Below are positions 45,655-57,172 of a stretch of 64,000 nucleotides of DNA, in pieces. The notes under the pieces are model-generated. The model ran no database searches. It saw only the letters and a program-made list of their open reading frames with translations, and had not been told where the DNA came from. The DNA is from Haemaphysalis longicornis (lineage: Eukaryota > Arthropoda > Arachnida > Ixodida > Ixodidae), in contig CM023457.1 in assembly GCA_013339765.2 (NCBI GenBank), positions 44,504,144 to 44,568,143 on the forward strand, given 5' to 3'. Positions within the stretch are counted from its first letter, which is position 1. The number at the start of each line of letters is the position of its first letter. Position numbers and translations under genes: made by a program.

Positions 45655-46968
45655 TTAGTTTCCCCCGCGTGGGCTGGGGGACCTTCCACGGGCGAAGTCA
45701 GCGTTGCTACGGCGGTTCGGCGATTGGTAGGGGTAGGGCGACGGCGAACGGTTGAAACGCGCTGGGCCACGGCTGGTTTCAGATAGATACTCGTCGATCT
45801 CACGTGGTCGTTGGCCAGGGAGAGGGCGAGGTGCGTCGACGGAGAAACCACGCAGTCCGAGTCTTTTGTATGGGCAGCGACGGTAAATGTGGTCGGCCTC
45901 TCCGCAGTGGTAGCACAGAGGACGGTTATCGGGAGTTCGCCATACGTCCGTCTTCCTCGGCGTCTGGTTTCGGGCTACCGGGGGTCGGGTGGGTGACAGT
46001 GGGCGGCGGTACGGCGGGGCCTCTTGACGGCGTGTTGGAGCAGGGCGGGGTCGACGAACAGCCGCGGAGTATGTCATAGCTTGTGGCTCTCGGGGTACCT
46101 CGGATGGCGTAGAAGTTCCCAACGCTTGTTGCACTTCTTCTCTAATCACGTCGGTGAGGGAAGCGACTTGGGGCTGCGGCGGCGTTGGGAGAAGTTTCCG
46201 CAGCTCCTCTCTCACTATTGCGCGGATAGTCTCGCGTAGGCTGTTGGCCGGGATCCGCGTGCTGCCAAAGTCGTTCGCATTGGCCGCGCCAACAAAGTTG
46301 CGGTCATACTGCTTAGCACGCATTTCGAGGGCTTTCTCAATGGTGCTGGCTTCGGTCACAAATTCGGCGACGGTTTTGGGCGGATTTCGGACAAGTCCAG
46401 CAAACAGTTCCTCCTTCACTCCGCGCATTAAGAATCGCAACTTCTTTTCTTCCGTCATTTCGGGGTCCGTGCGGCGAAATAGCTGCTTCATCTCCTCAAC
46501 GAAGATCACGACACCTTCGTTGGGGTGTTGCGTGCGCGTTTCCAACAAAAGGGCGGCTCTTTCTTTCCGCACGACGGTAGTGAAGGTCTTAGTAAACTCG
46601 CTTTTGAACTGAGCCCAGTTTGTCAAGGAGCTCTCGTGGTTCTCGAACCAAGTGCGAGCCGAATCTTCCAAGTAAAAGAAAACGTGCCGGAACGTTTCTG
46701 CGTCGTCCCACCTGTTGAATTTCCGGACGCGCTCCAGTTTCTCCAACCATTCTTCTGGGTCTTCTGCGGGGGCTCCTCGGAACGATGGCGGTTCCCGGGG
46801 CTGCTGCAGGACGATTGGCGACGTTGTTTCTTGCACCATGGTGTTGGTTGCAGCGTTCCTTTTCTTGGGCCCTTCTGGCATCAAAACCGAACTCGGCGGT
46901 AAATCTTGCAGGCGGGGGCTGGCTCTTGTTGGACTGGCTTGGCGGCTTTTCGAGGTTGTAGTGGGCAT
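45655..46968 (-). CDS. gag: Gypsy gag polyprotein
   Basis: The likely start is the ATG at 46968, the first Met after the LTR and primer-binding site (MPTTTSKS), giving 437 residues. Residues about 50-210 hold the retrotransposon gag/capsid region (PEEWLEKLERV, ARTWFENH, LRFLMRGVKEELFAGLV). A single zinc knuckle, C-x2-C-x4-H-x4-C (CYHCGEADHIYRRC), is at about 352-365. The C-terminus is Arg/Ser/Pro-rich. The frame is intact. The open frame actually extends 90 codons upstream to an ATG inside the LTR, which I do not take as the start. Gag ends with GGA AAC TAA, on a slippery heptamer. Confidence 0.88.
   Translation of the reverse strand: MPTTTSKSRQASPTRASPRLQDLPPSSVLMPEGPKKRNAATNTMVQETTSPIVLQQPREPPSFRGAPAEDPEEWLEKLERVRKFNRWDDAETFRHVFFYLEDSARTWFENHESSLTNWAQFKSEFTKTFTTVVRKERAALLLETRTQHPNEGVVIFVEEMKQLFRRTDPEMTEEKKLRFLMRGVKEELFAGLVRNPPKTVAEFVTEASTIEKALEMRAKQYDRNFVGAANANDFGSTRIPANSLRETIRAIVREELRKLLPTPPQPQVASLTDVIREEVQQALGTSTPSEVPREPQAMTYSAAVRRPRPAPTRRQEAPPYRRPLSPTRPPVARNQTPRKTDVWRTPDNRPLCYHCGEADHIYRRCPYKRLGLRGFSVDAPRPLPGQRPREIDEYLSETSRGPARFNRSPSPYPYQSPNRRSNADFARGRSPSPRGGN
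45658..45664 (-). promoter_or_regulatory. Putative -1 ribosomal frameshift heptamer at the end of gag
   Basis: In the gag frame the sequence is G GGA AAC immediately followed by TAA (45657-45655), a canonical X XXY YYZ site. A -1 slip enters a frame open for about 100 codons (to TGA 45358-45356) that overlaps the start of the pol frame. Confidence 0.55.
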
Positions 46969-46978
46969 GAAGGGTGCG

Positions 46979-46996
46979 TACCCAGCACCTCCACCA
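46979..46996 (-). promoter_or_regulatory. Primer-binding site of the gypsy element
   Basis: Two bases inside the 5' LTR the minus strand reads TGGTGGAGGTGCTGGGTA, which would pair with a tRNA 3' end CAGCACCTCCACCA. I could not assign the tRNA. Confidence 0.7.
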
Positions 46997-46998
46997 GA

Positions 46999-47422
46999 TG
47001 TCACGAAGACAAGGACGAAGCAGTTGTCTTGAATGAGAAATACGTTTATTGGAGCGAACTTGTGCTCCCCTAACAACTCAAAAGAATACAGAGGCGGCGA
47101 AGCAGCGGTCAACAAAGTGACTTGCACAGGCGAGTGTCGTCGAATCGAATGCCCCGGCGTCCGCACTGCAGGCTTTTTATCTTTTGGCGCGCGTGGTTCT
47201 CGAAACGTCGATTCGCATCGAGAACATAGTAGATCCAAGAAGATTATTCCGGGCTGTTCACGTTAGATCGGAATGCTCTCCCTATCACAACAGATAACAC
47301 ATGCGGCACAGAAAGAAAGAATGGAACATGCGCTTTCCTTGGCGCAGAGATAACACAGACCGGCGCAGCCGGGCGGTAAAAGCAAAACACAAATAAACAA
47401 ACCCAATGTATGGTTCGCGGCA
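46999..47422 (-). repeat. 5' LTR of the gypsy element
   Basis: 424 bp. In element orientation it begins TGCCGCGAACC and ends CTTCGTGACA. The minus-strand frame is open from an ATG at 47238 inside this LTR into gag. Confidence 0.93.
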
Positions 47423-47429
47423 ATATTAT

Positions 47430-48540
47430 ATAATAAAATTATACATCTACTGCAGAAAACCGCTGCCTGCTGTTGCCCACGCCACCACCTGGCGGCTTAT
47501 GAGAAATAACGTGAAAACAACAACCAAAGGTTCCACAAGTTAGGGTTCACGTTCTGTGTGGAACGCACGTGGAGCACGCGAACGCGGTTCTATAAACGTT
47601 GAAGTCGGCCGCCTCGACTCACGCGCGTCTCCGCCGTATTGCACTGCTGGCATCGAGAAACCCGGCCGGTAGCAGTGGAACGCGGTAAATTCAAATCGTC
47701 TTGAGCCAGCCTTTTGTGTGTTTACCTTGGGATGAGCGCGACGGAACAGGAACAGCATGAGAGGTCAGTAGGAAAGCAAAGGGGGGCATTTCCTTGCAAA
47801 TGTCTACAAAGAGTACCGTCTTTTTACATTTGCAACGAAAGGTAAACATATTTTAGCAACCCTCCGTAACGCCTCTGCGTCGCCTTGTTTCAGTGTTATC
47901 AGCGCCCGATAAGTCATCGTTACCATGCTCTCCGGGGGCCCGGCATTGCAGCGCTTCCTTCTCTACCAGCGGGGTACCACGACCGCCAGCCTGGTTCAGT
48001 GGTGCTGTGCCTCTGTCACAGTGTTTTAAGACGTGTCACTGGCTTCCACGCTGGTGCCTCTTGAGAGAATGAGTTCCGCTTTTGTTCACAACATTGTTCC
48101 CGCTACTATGACTTTTCACAACGACTTTCTTAGTCGGCAGTTTGCCATAATAAATTGGAATTGAGAGACGGTGTGTGCTATCCTGCCCATTGCAGAGAGG
48201 TTGTCCGAAATCATTGTGATTGTCTGTGGCTCCGATTATCTTGTTGTATTGAGTCGTGGCTTTCAACCCTGCCATTTTCCTATTGGCTTCTGCCGAATCT
48301 CTGTACTATACCATACATAATCATCTATTATCCCACGGCCTTCCTTTCTGAATTCAGTTTCTCGAGAATTTTTTCAGGTGTTCTGCCGACTCGCTTATCA
48401 GTAATATGTAGTCTGAAAACATCAAAGAGCTGAAGTTTTCGCTGTTTATCTGTATTCCGCCATTTTAAAACAAGGGTTCCTAAACCCCCTTACGACAGGA
48501 TATGAATATCTTTGGCGGGATGGTACCTCCTGTCAACGGG
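47430..48540. other. No gene recognised
   Basis: Right flank of the gypsy insertion. The segment 48280-48480 has words typical of degraded RTE antisense sequence (CAGGTGTTCTGCCGACTCG), but no domain is secure. Confidence 0.3.
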
Positions 48541-48544
48541 TTCC

Positions 48545-49501
48545 TTGCGGAAGCTGAGACAGAGACAGAATCGACTTTATTGAGCCCGAAAATTCGATTG
48601 TGCGCGCAGGCACCAGACGGGGTGGTTCCCTATTCACGGGACCCATATGTCTCCAGCAACTCCTGGCCCCTGGCCGTCAGTGCGGGCTGAGTTGGCAGGA
48701 CGGGGATGCACAGCAAGGTCTCCCATCGTTCGGGGTTTTGGGGATTGGGGGTGTGGGGGGGAAAACCAGGGGGGGGGGGGTTCTTGAGGTCTTTGCACTC
48801 GACTATGATGTGTGCCAGAGTGCCTTTTTCCGTTTTGCAGAAAGGGCAGATTGTGTCGTGCTCCGCCGGGTATAGTCGGTGTAACAGAACGGGATACGCT
48901 AGCGATCCCGCCTGGGTGCGCCTCAGGATTGTTTGCTGTTGCCTGGTTAACTGTGGGTGCGGTTCGGGAAATTTGCACCTCACGTTTCTGTACATCCTAG
49001 TAATGTCTTTAAAGCTCGTCACGGGATACGGCAGCTCAGTCGGCTCGTCCTCGGCCCGGATGGATAGTTCTCGGACGTGGTGGTTCGCGAGGGCGTTGCC
49101 TTCCATCTTCGAGTGAGCCGGTACCCACACGAGCTCGAAGGCTCGTCCCGGAGGCTTGTGCTTGCCGAGAATGGCTCGCGCCACGGGAGAGAGATCACTC
49201 CCCTTCGGAAGCTTCCGTAGGCTAACTTCGAAACTCTGACCACGGTGTCCACACTCGGTTGCACGAGTGCGAGGGCCACGGCTTTTTCTTCCGCGACGGT
49301 GCTTCTTCCGTCGATGACGTCTGTCGTTCTCAGCGACGCGCTGACGATCAGCTTGTCGATGAACTTATCTACCGAAGTTGCTCGGTCGTCGTGTTTTCTG
49401 AGCGAGGTATCCGCGTAGAGTATCCTAGGGTTCTTTTCCAGCTGTCGGGCCAGGGCCTTGGCTCGCGCGGTCCGCCTTCCTTCGTCCTTCCCCGGTTGCA
49501 T
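48545..49501 (-). pseudogene. 3' part of an R1/I-like LINE with RNase H domain
   Basis: Two overlapping minus frames (49501-49190 and 49184-48630) together encode an RNase H-type region. It contains ILYADTS near the start, then VAEEKAVALAL, then FELVWVPAHSKMEGNALAN. A C-terminal zinc-knuckle-like CPFC...H...C and LTARGQELLE follow. A frameshift near 49190-49210 separates the halves. The frame ends at 48630; AATAAAG on the minus strand near 48575 is followed by a GTCTCTGTCTC tail near 48555. G and C runs near 48768-48780 fall in the C-terminal linker. Upstream RT is missing. Confidence 0.7.
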
Positions 49502-49509
49502 GTTCCTGG

Positions 49510-50480
49510 GGAGTGGCTTGGTTTGAATGGCCTCTTTCCATTGCTCGGGAAGGGCCGCCTTGGTTGGCAGTGGTTCTATCTGCCATCCTATTTTCCGTAG
49601 GACGACCCCGCCGTGCTCCGTTTGGCTTAGTGGAGGAGCTGATCGAGGCTCACCTGTCCAACCAAAGGGCAGCAGAGTGCCGCAAAGCCAAGCCTACGCG
49701 TTCATGTCACTCGGAGCCCGGGCGTGGCTTTGCGGCGCTCAGCTGCCGCAAGGAGCCTGTTGCGCTCATATGGAGAGCTGAGGTCCTTAGCGCTGTAGCC
49801 TATGCACACAATTGCACTTCAGAAAATTTAATAATGCTTGTCGGTTTGCTTCATCATCCTCTACAATTACCTCACTTCAATCAAACATCTAACTGGAATA
49901 ATGAAAACAGTAATCAACAAGTTATACCTAATTAGTTCGGTAAATAGCACTTCAAACCCGTGTATTTATGTCCGCCGCGGCTTCTGATAAATTGTTTCTC
50001 AAAAAATTGTAGTCTCGCCATTACTAGTTGTTTGTTTTTGTTGTGTTGTAGTTAATACGCGCGGGCTGACAAAAGGTAGCGCTTTTCCAAGTCAATATTG
50101 CAAGCTCTCAAGAATTTCCATGCCTACTTCATTTTACGTGACGCTCGAGCAGGCGACAGTTGCATTTAAAATAAACTTGCGTAGTAGTGTTGAACTAGGC
50201 CAGATGATCAACATTTGTCCAGTAGATCTATAAGGCAATTGGTTGGTTGTGTTCAACTATGGGGGCTTTTGTAACACCATAAACAATAACGACCATTTTT
50301 TTTGTCGTAGATTAAGGTCACTCAGGTCTTCGCTCGAAAATATTTGCAATTATGCAAAAATTTATGGTGTCTACATTTTTGCCCCTCGAGGCCTAATAGG
50401 TTGTTTTGCGTGCCTATTTTTGGCGCCTATAACGAACGTTTTTAATGCTTAAAAATCCGGCCTCCATTGACGACCTTAAG
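49510..50480. other. No gene recognised
   Basis: The part 49510-49780 may be the upstream continuation of the LINE; the rest is AT-rich without motifs. Confidence 0.3.
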
Positions 50481-50700
50481 CGATATTATAGAAGGCCCTC
50501 GGGAAAAAAAGTCTAATGCGTTCATGTTCTTCCACAATCCGCTATCAGCTCAACGGTACGGCAAGAGGGGTTCAGCGGGAAAAACCTGTAACTTCCATTC
50601 GTCTCCGAACCCCAGGAGACGCTTCCTCAGCTGCAGTCTCTCAGCGCTGCTCGGGAAACTTAGTAGTTGTCCGGACTTGGGGGTTGAGGTGTCTAGAGAC

Positions 50701-53105
50701 GTTACATTTGAAAACCATGTCTTCTCTTGGTGGTGGCATTTTTTTGAACGCCTCTTTACGCAGATACCCGGAACTACTTGCTAAATTTTGGTTATTATAT
50801 CTCTCACTGTTTTGTCAACTGGGAAACTTCGGAGGGACTAGAGGATGGTTCTCATTGTTCGTGTTTTTTTTTAAAGGTAACTTGTTTAGCATTCAAAAAT
50901 ATCGTTCGACATGTTTAACGCATTAATGCTGCAAGATTATCGAACTTAATATTTATAAGCATTTTCTACAATTTCTAACAAAAAATGCAATACTGACTAA
51001 TTGTAGACATGGTCGCAGAAGTTTTATAATGCAGTAACCAAATTGCTGACAATAATTCACTGTTTTGAAGTGTGTCTTCACAACAAGGGCCACATTTATG
51101 CCATCTTTTTTTATTTAAAAAGGTTTTCGCAAGGTACCACAAGACAAATTAATAAACAAACTTCACATTCACATTATAGATATTTTTGTTTCCTGGATCG
51201 CAGAATAGCTATCCAACCGCCAACAGCTTGTAAAAATTAACTGCGAACAATCTCGGTGTCTTCCTGTCAACTCAGTGGTGCCCCAGTTTAGTGTTTTGGG
51301 GCCATTGCTTTTTCTATTGTATATTAGCGATCTCTTCCTTGTTGTTGACGCTAATGTTGAAATTCGATGGTCCCCTGACGACTGTGTATTGTTTCGAGAA
51401 GGCACAGGTGCTAATCATCAGATCGAACTCAACAAAAACATTGATAATGAGCGTAAGTGGTGTGTAGAATAGGGAATGGAATTAAATTTAGAAATAAGTG
51501 TTTATCTTTGTGTGACAGGAAAGTAAAACCCTAGGGAACACGTGCATAAACTGGCATCGTCTTCACTCAGACAGGTTCACAGCTATAAGTACATAGGCTT
51601 TACACTCACAAACAACTTATCATAAAACTTGCACATAGATAATATTTGCTCTTCTGCTTTCCTGGAAATTATGCTTCTTAAGATACAAGCTACAAAATTT
51701 TCCTTCAAACGTTAACCTCTTCAGTTATTTTTGTTTACTTAGGCAGAATCTGGAGTATGCAAGTATTGTGTGGGACCCCCATACTAAACAAAACATTAAC
51801 AAACTTGAGAGGATTCAACGGAAGTCCATTGGGGTTGTCTATTCTAAGTTTTTGCGGACGGGCTCACCTTCAGACCTAATGCCAGCTAATAATACTTCTT
51901 CCCTTCAGAATTAGTACTTTGAAATATGTACAAGAATATGTACTTTAAAAATATTTCGCGCATACAGTCAAATATCTTTAATTCGAACTTAATAATTAGA
52001 AGCTCTGGGTAATTCGAACCGTACGATTTTGACCGGTAAACTCTCCAAAATAGGCTATGCATTAAAAAGCCCGTTAATTCAGACGCGAGGGGCTCCCGCA
52101 CCGGATATTCGAAGAACCCGATAACACGCCGGCAGCTTGTGGCCTGGCGCACGGCCAGTAAAACGACCCAGCTATGTACACCCGAGGCTGCGTCGCCTCC
52201 GGAAAGGAGAGAACAGAGAAGTTAGATCGAGTAAACAAAATCTTAAACCTCCATATCGGACATTTTGGAACGGGCTTCTTTTAGGACTACGTAGCTAGGG
52301 TCACGGGATCAGGGTGTGCATAATGCGTGCTGACTGACGGCATCATTTCTGAGGTCAGAGGCGTGGAAGCCGTCACCGCCAGTGACCACCAGGAGGTGGA
52401 AGATGGAGCACCAGTGCGGCTATCACTCGGAAGCAATGCGTCTAATGACTATTAAATGCTACCCGCGTCTTCTCCTGTTTTGGAGTGCGCCAAAGCGAAG
52501 CGTTCTGCTCCAGTCGCTGGTTAGAGAAAAAAGTTCTAGCTTTCGCTTTCAAGCATAAAAGGCAAGTATCATTCTCGGGCTTTTTCAAGCGTTCAATTAC
52601 TGTCGTGCTCTTATGCTGCACAATCACACTTTAGCGCGTTTTTGCTTCACTTTGGTTAGTTAGAACTTTCATTAGTTCGAACTTGGGTGGCGACCCCTTA
52701 AAGTTCGAATTAAGGAGCTTTACCCGTATAAACGTCTCGTTACTTTACGTTTATCATACACATGAATGTCTCATTCTGTGTAAGCGCATTTTTACCTTGC
52801 GGCCTGGAGGCCAAATCAACGGAGAGACTGGCAAATGTTTTTTTGTAAAAGTAGCACAAGAGAGGCACAAGTCTTCACGATGATCCAGCTATGAAAATTG
52901 ATTGGCTTGACAACGGTGTTCACAGGTATTCCTGAAATGGAAAGCATATTGCCTTAGTGAAGATAAAGTACTAGGGTGAATTGTACTTATAACAATATGA
53001 ACTCTTAGATAACCACCAAATACACGTTCCCATTCCAACTCTGGGCACAAGTACGAACGGACGAACGTAACTGACTACAAAACTTCTTAGAAGAAGCAAG
53101 TACAT
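50701..53105 (+). pseudogene. CR1/L2-like LINE remnant, copy B
   Basis: The same LINE as in copy A, with the PQFSVLGPLLFLLYISDL and SPDDCVLF blocks at 51275-51405. The same DNA element interrupts it at 51965. It shares most stops with copy A, so it was already dead before the duplication. Confidence 0.7.
51965..52726. mobile_element. Tigger-like non-autonomous DNA element, copy B
   Basis: The same element as at 29059, 762 bp, at the same point of the LINE, with TA at 51963-51964 and 52727-52728. Insertion therefore preceded the duplication. Confidence 0.7.
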
Positions 53106-54710
53106 ACCGCGCACCGTCACAGTCTAGTAATTATCGCGTGCAAGGTAACAGTCCTTCTGACAAATTGGTAAGTTAATCTTGTGATTTAAAGAGCTGCTAT
53201 TGTTACTGTGAAAACGGTACACTAACGGGTTTTCGATGCCATTCAAGATTCCCATAAAAAAGCGACTTTTTGTACAAAATTGGCCTGAGCAACCCTTTAT
53301 AATGATGAGCTCCCCGCCATTCTGATTAATTAATATTTTAATTTGCGAAATTGCCTAATTGTAGAACATCTCTATTTACTGCAGGCGTTTTGTCAGGGGG
53401 CAGCAGGCACGTGCACAAGCAACCTAAAAAAGCATAAAACGTCCAGACTCTTTTAAAGCTATGTTGTATAATTAGGTTCAGTGGCCAGGAAATAGCCCAC
53501 GTGTGCTCTACCGCAGGTTTCCTGCGCATACAAATGAGCGATTCCTTTGTATTGTCGCATCGCGATGGAGGAACGTCGCCCTACTAAGGTGCTTTGCACG
53601 ATAAACCACCGTGATATTTATCAACGACTTTTGAAGCGAAAGATTTTGTTGTGGGACTGGTAGTGTTCTGCCAAAAATACTAATGCTATTCCCCATAGAG
53701 CAGGTTGTTCGTCTGAAAAGCTTTGATAAGATTTTTGGACACAGTGCGTGCGGGAAACCGGGTTCCATTGTGTCAAAACGGCTACTTAAAAATCGCCAAA
53801 TAGGAACACTTCCAAACAAGACAATGCACGCGTCGATCATGAAGGAGGAGTATAATAGCATACCTTTATGTTATAAATCACGTATCAGTATACAGTTAGA
53901 TTTTACGTAGATCCGTTTACTTATTGCGGAAGAAATCGTCGCATGGATTCGTTCATGGTTTGAGATTTGGGTCTTTGAAGATTTTACGATCGATCGGACG
54001 CACTTTCAGTGAAGGTTGGAGGAAATTTTAGGTTTCGCACTTCCATTCACTTTCTTTAAGAAGTGTTGGTAATTTTGTGTACTTCTGCAAGTATTTTGCA
54101 TCCCTTTCTTCGGTTTCGTCTCTCCCTGTTTTGCCGCGAGATATTTCGGTAGGCTTACGAGTCCGAGAGGTGTTTGACCGTCGTTTAGTTCATTGTAGCC
54201 AGGTGATACGTTAACACTGCGAACCATAAACATGTGTTCGTTGGACGAAATTCAAAATTACTGATATGTAGTTGTTGGTACCACACTGGGAGTAAAAACT
54301 GCCTAAAAATCCGGTCACATTAAACAATTATTTTATTTGGCGAAAGTTTAGATCTTATAAAAAGTTTCAGCTGATTGCCGGCTTTCTTTTGCGCAGCTGT
54401 CTGAATTGCAAAAAGCAAACTAAAAAAATACGAAACAAACCCACAATATTCGAGTAAAAACTCGTTTCTTTCCTGTGATTTCAGCATGACCTGAAGTAGG
54501 CCCACGTGGGCCGGTTCACGTCCCCTGGTGCGAGTAATTTCCCAGGACCAATCAGAAAGTTCTGCGTTATAGACGTCAACGCGGTGGATGGATTGAAAAA
54601 AAAGCCAGCTGTTCGCAACAGTGGCGTATTATAATTGCTTCCGCCGTACAGTGCCACGCACGTTCAGTACTCTTCATACCCGCAGGCTGTTGTATACGCC
54701 GTTCCCCACA

Positions 54711-54795
54711 ATGAGTATTTTGGCTTTTGTCCTGATATTGACCATCGGAGTTAAGGCATCTCTTCAACATCCTTCAGATGGAAGATCAAAGCGAG
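54711..54795 (+). CDS. Small secreted cysteine-rich (WAP-like) peptide B, exon 1: signal peptide
   Basis: Paralogue of 31807-31891 in the second copy of the segmental duplication. It has the same 28 codons plus one base, the same splice phase and an AG|GTAGGT donor. Of 28 residues 8 differ from copy A (F7V, V9I, Q15K, K19Q, P20H, F22S, P26S, P28R) while only two codons differ silently. The leader stays hydrophobic. The frame is intact. Confidence 0.8.
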
Positions 54796-56362
54796 GTAGG
54801 TGTAGGTGCGAATACCGTCTTCACATTATTGAAACACGTTGCACAACAAACAAAGAAATGTGTACGCGATGAGGTGAAGGCAGATAAAACAGCAGGTTCC
54901 TTGTTACAGTCGGTTAACGAGTATTTGATTGTAGTAATAATTTTAAAGGTTGTAATAGCGTGTATTTTGTTCGACTGGAGTGGATCATCATAGAATAAGT
55001 TGTAATGGAATAAGTAATGACGGATTAGTGCTTAAGAAGAATGATCAGTTAAGTGAGATTAGGGCGATTTTTAGAGATCAAGGCTGCTACCCAAACTCTT
55101 TGTGGTGGTAGTTAAAATAGATTACGATGAGGAAAAGATAATGCAATGTGAGAGAGCAAAAACACATATTAAGAAATAACGGGTCGTATTCAAAAAAATT
55201 AGGACGGATAAAGGTGGATTGAGATGTATTTTGAAAGGTAAGTTGCCTGGCTGCTTTGTCAAACGTTGGACACATAGGAATAGTACCCTTCACAAAAGAA
55301 ACCCAGGCTTTTGATTTGTGTGCGCGTAAGGAGATCAAAGCGTTTCGAGCAATCTTCAGTCTTGACGGTTCTCGCATGGGTCGCAAATAACAGTAGGAAA
55401 ATTCAAGAAAATATCTTGGCAGTTCCGCAGCACCTTAGAAACTTTCTTGGTTCAGCAACTTGACCAACCTTTAATAGTATTTCGGATGGAATTAGGACAC
55501 TCACATCATTTTATTTGACAGTATACATTGCCTAATTGGGAAGAACAGAAAATGTACCGCACGAACGCAATCAGGTCGCCCTGTTAGCCGGCATGTCACT
55601 TTTGACGCGGCAAGTCATTGTTCGTCGGATGTGGCCTTCACCTTCCCTGTGCCCGAAAGACACGCGGCCCTAAAGATGTCCTCATCCCTGACACGGCAAT
55701 TACATCCCCCAACCCCCACGTTTGCAATTTTGACCTCCGCGGTGCCTCACACTCTTCTACTACATCAACTGTTGCCGGCTAACCACCTTCAAAACCCTGC
55801 CAGTGTATCCCGGGGTGGGTTGCTTTTACGGTTAACATGGGGAAAGGGCCCGCACGGCTACCGTTGTAACGAGTTCTTATGCCGTAATAACATGGAGGTA
55901 CTACAGCTGGCAATATGCAGATGAGTGTTCAGACATGACGTAGCATTGGCCGAGGATTACTGGGTCTTCGGTGAGTATGTGGATTCGCGTCTTTGGCTTA
56001 AATGTCGCTAGCTTCTGCAAAGAGGACAATACTCTCCCAAGTGTTGCGGTTAAAAAAACGAAGACTTCTCTGCTCATTAACGTAAAAATAACGGCGGGAG
56101 GGATTGGCAAAGAATAAATTAAATCAGCGCTCGCCGAACTGCAAGCGCGGATGTTAGGTTTACTTATATAGGATTTTATACAATTATGATATATATAAAA
56201 GTTATATATAATTTTAGGATTTCTCAGGAAAGTGATTGGCTGCAGTTTGTTAAGGACTCCACGTGTTTTGTCGTTAACACTGACTTTTTTTCTTGTTCAG
56301 TGAAACGTGTGCAAGTAGCCTTCTGCGCTGTCATTGATTTCTTTTCTTGTAACCAGATGCAG

Positions 56363-56526
56363 GGAACGCCGGGACATCTCCAAACTGCCCAGTGACTACT
56401 GTTGACAAGCAGATGGCGTGCGCCTTGTACGTGGACACCCGCACATGCCCGCAGGTGGGCTGCGAGAGCCAAGGCCAGATCTGTTGCAAGGATCACTGTA
56501 GCCACCTTTATTGTGCGTCCGTCTAG
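56363..56526 (+). CDS. Small secreted cysteine-rich (WAP-like) peptide B, exon 2: eight-cysteine domain
   Basis: The acceptor GATGCAG ends at 56362, and TAG is at 56524-56526. The precursor is 82 residues, the same length as A. All eight cysteines are kept at the same positions (37, 48, 57, 62, 69, 70, 74, 79), as are the first-Cys CP, the second CP and GCESQG. Seventeen of the 54 residues encoded here differ from A and four codons differ silently; some codons carry two or three changes. The conserved G75 that follows the seventh cysteine in WAP domains is Ser here. Function as for A: probably a secreted inhibitor or antimicrobial, by fold resemblance only. Confidence 0.78.
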
Positions 56527-56574
56527 TACGACATGCCAACAAGTGGCCAAAGGCAGTGTTGCTAAAACGCGGTA

Positions 56575-56580
56575 AATAAA
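56575..56580 (+). promoter_or_regulatory. Poly(A) signal of peptide gene B
   Basis: AATAAA, 48 bases after the stop, at the same position as in copy A. Confidence 0.65.
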
Positions 56581-57172
56581 AAGTTTGAATTCCCGCGTAA
56601 AAACATTTTGTACGGCACTTTCTTTTTCGCTTGGTTATTGGATCCTCCTATCGACAACAGCAAGAAACAGCGAAGTGCATCCCCGGCAAAGTTAAAAACG
56701 CGCATTTTGCGCCAACAAATGAGTTCAGTAGCCAAAACATGGCAATTAATGTAGTCCAATGCGCGTACGACATCGTTTCTAAGCTCGGCTTTGCTGAAAA
56801 AATATCAATGGTTCGTCTCCAACAGGGTTCGCCTATACAACATCCTGCACTCTTGAGGTAATACTTGCGTGTGTCTGGCGCAGTACTGCGTTCAAGTTTT
56901 CGTGAAGATAATCGTGCATGTCCCATCACATATGGCAGTATCTTCACTCCGTGGATGATGGCGAGGGTACGGAGTCTCACATTGACATCTAAGTTGCGCC
57001 CAGAGTGGCATCCGATTTGTGCCCCGACCGTGAATCAGCGCTTTAAAGAGGACAGTAAAAGAAGACGCAGACACCAATTGAAGGTAATGTTGAATCAGCA
57101 AGCAACAACACGAGACTTTAAGGTAGGTGACAAAATCTTGGAAACAATACGCCAGTACGTGCATCTTTGACA

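Larger units (their letters stand above)
41434..47422 (-). mobile_element. Ty3/gypsy LTR retrotransposon, nearly complete and young
   Basis: A 5989-bp element on the minus strand. It has 424-bp LTRs (3' LTR at 41434-41857, 5' LTR at 46999-47422), each starting TG and ending CA. The target duplication is ATAT (41430-41433 and 47423-47426). Gene order is gag, protease, RT, RNase H, integrase. The LTRs differ at only two C/T positions by my comparison, so insertion is recent. Expression is compromised by a gag-to-pol frame problem and an in-frame UGA between RNase H and integrase. It lies between the two copies of the segmental duplication. Confidence 0.93.

Noticed and set aside
47033..47266. 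77-codon plus-strand frame, duplicated at 41468-41701
   Set aside because: Lies inside both LTRs; it is antisense to the element and repeated only because the LTRs are repeated.
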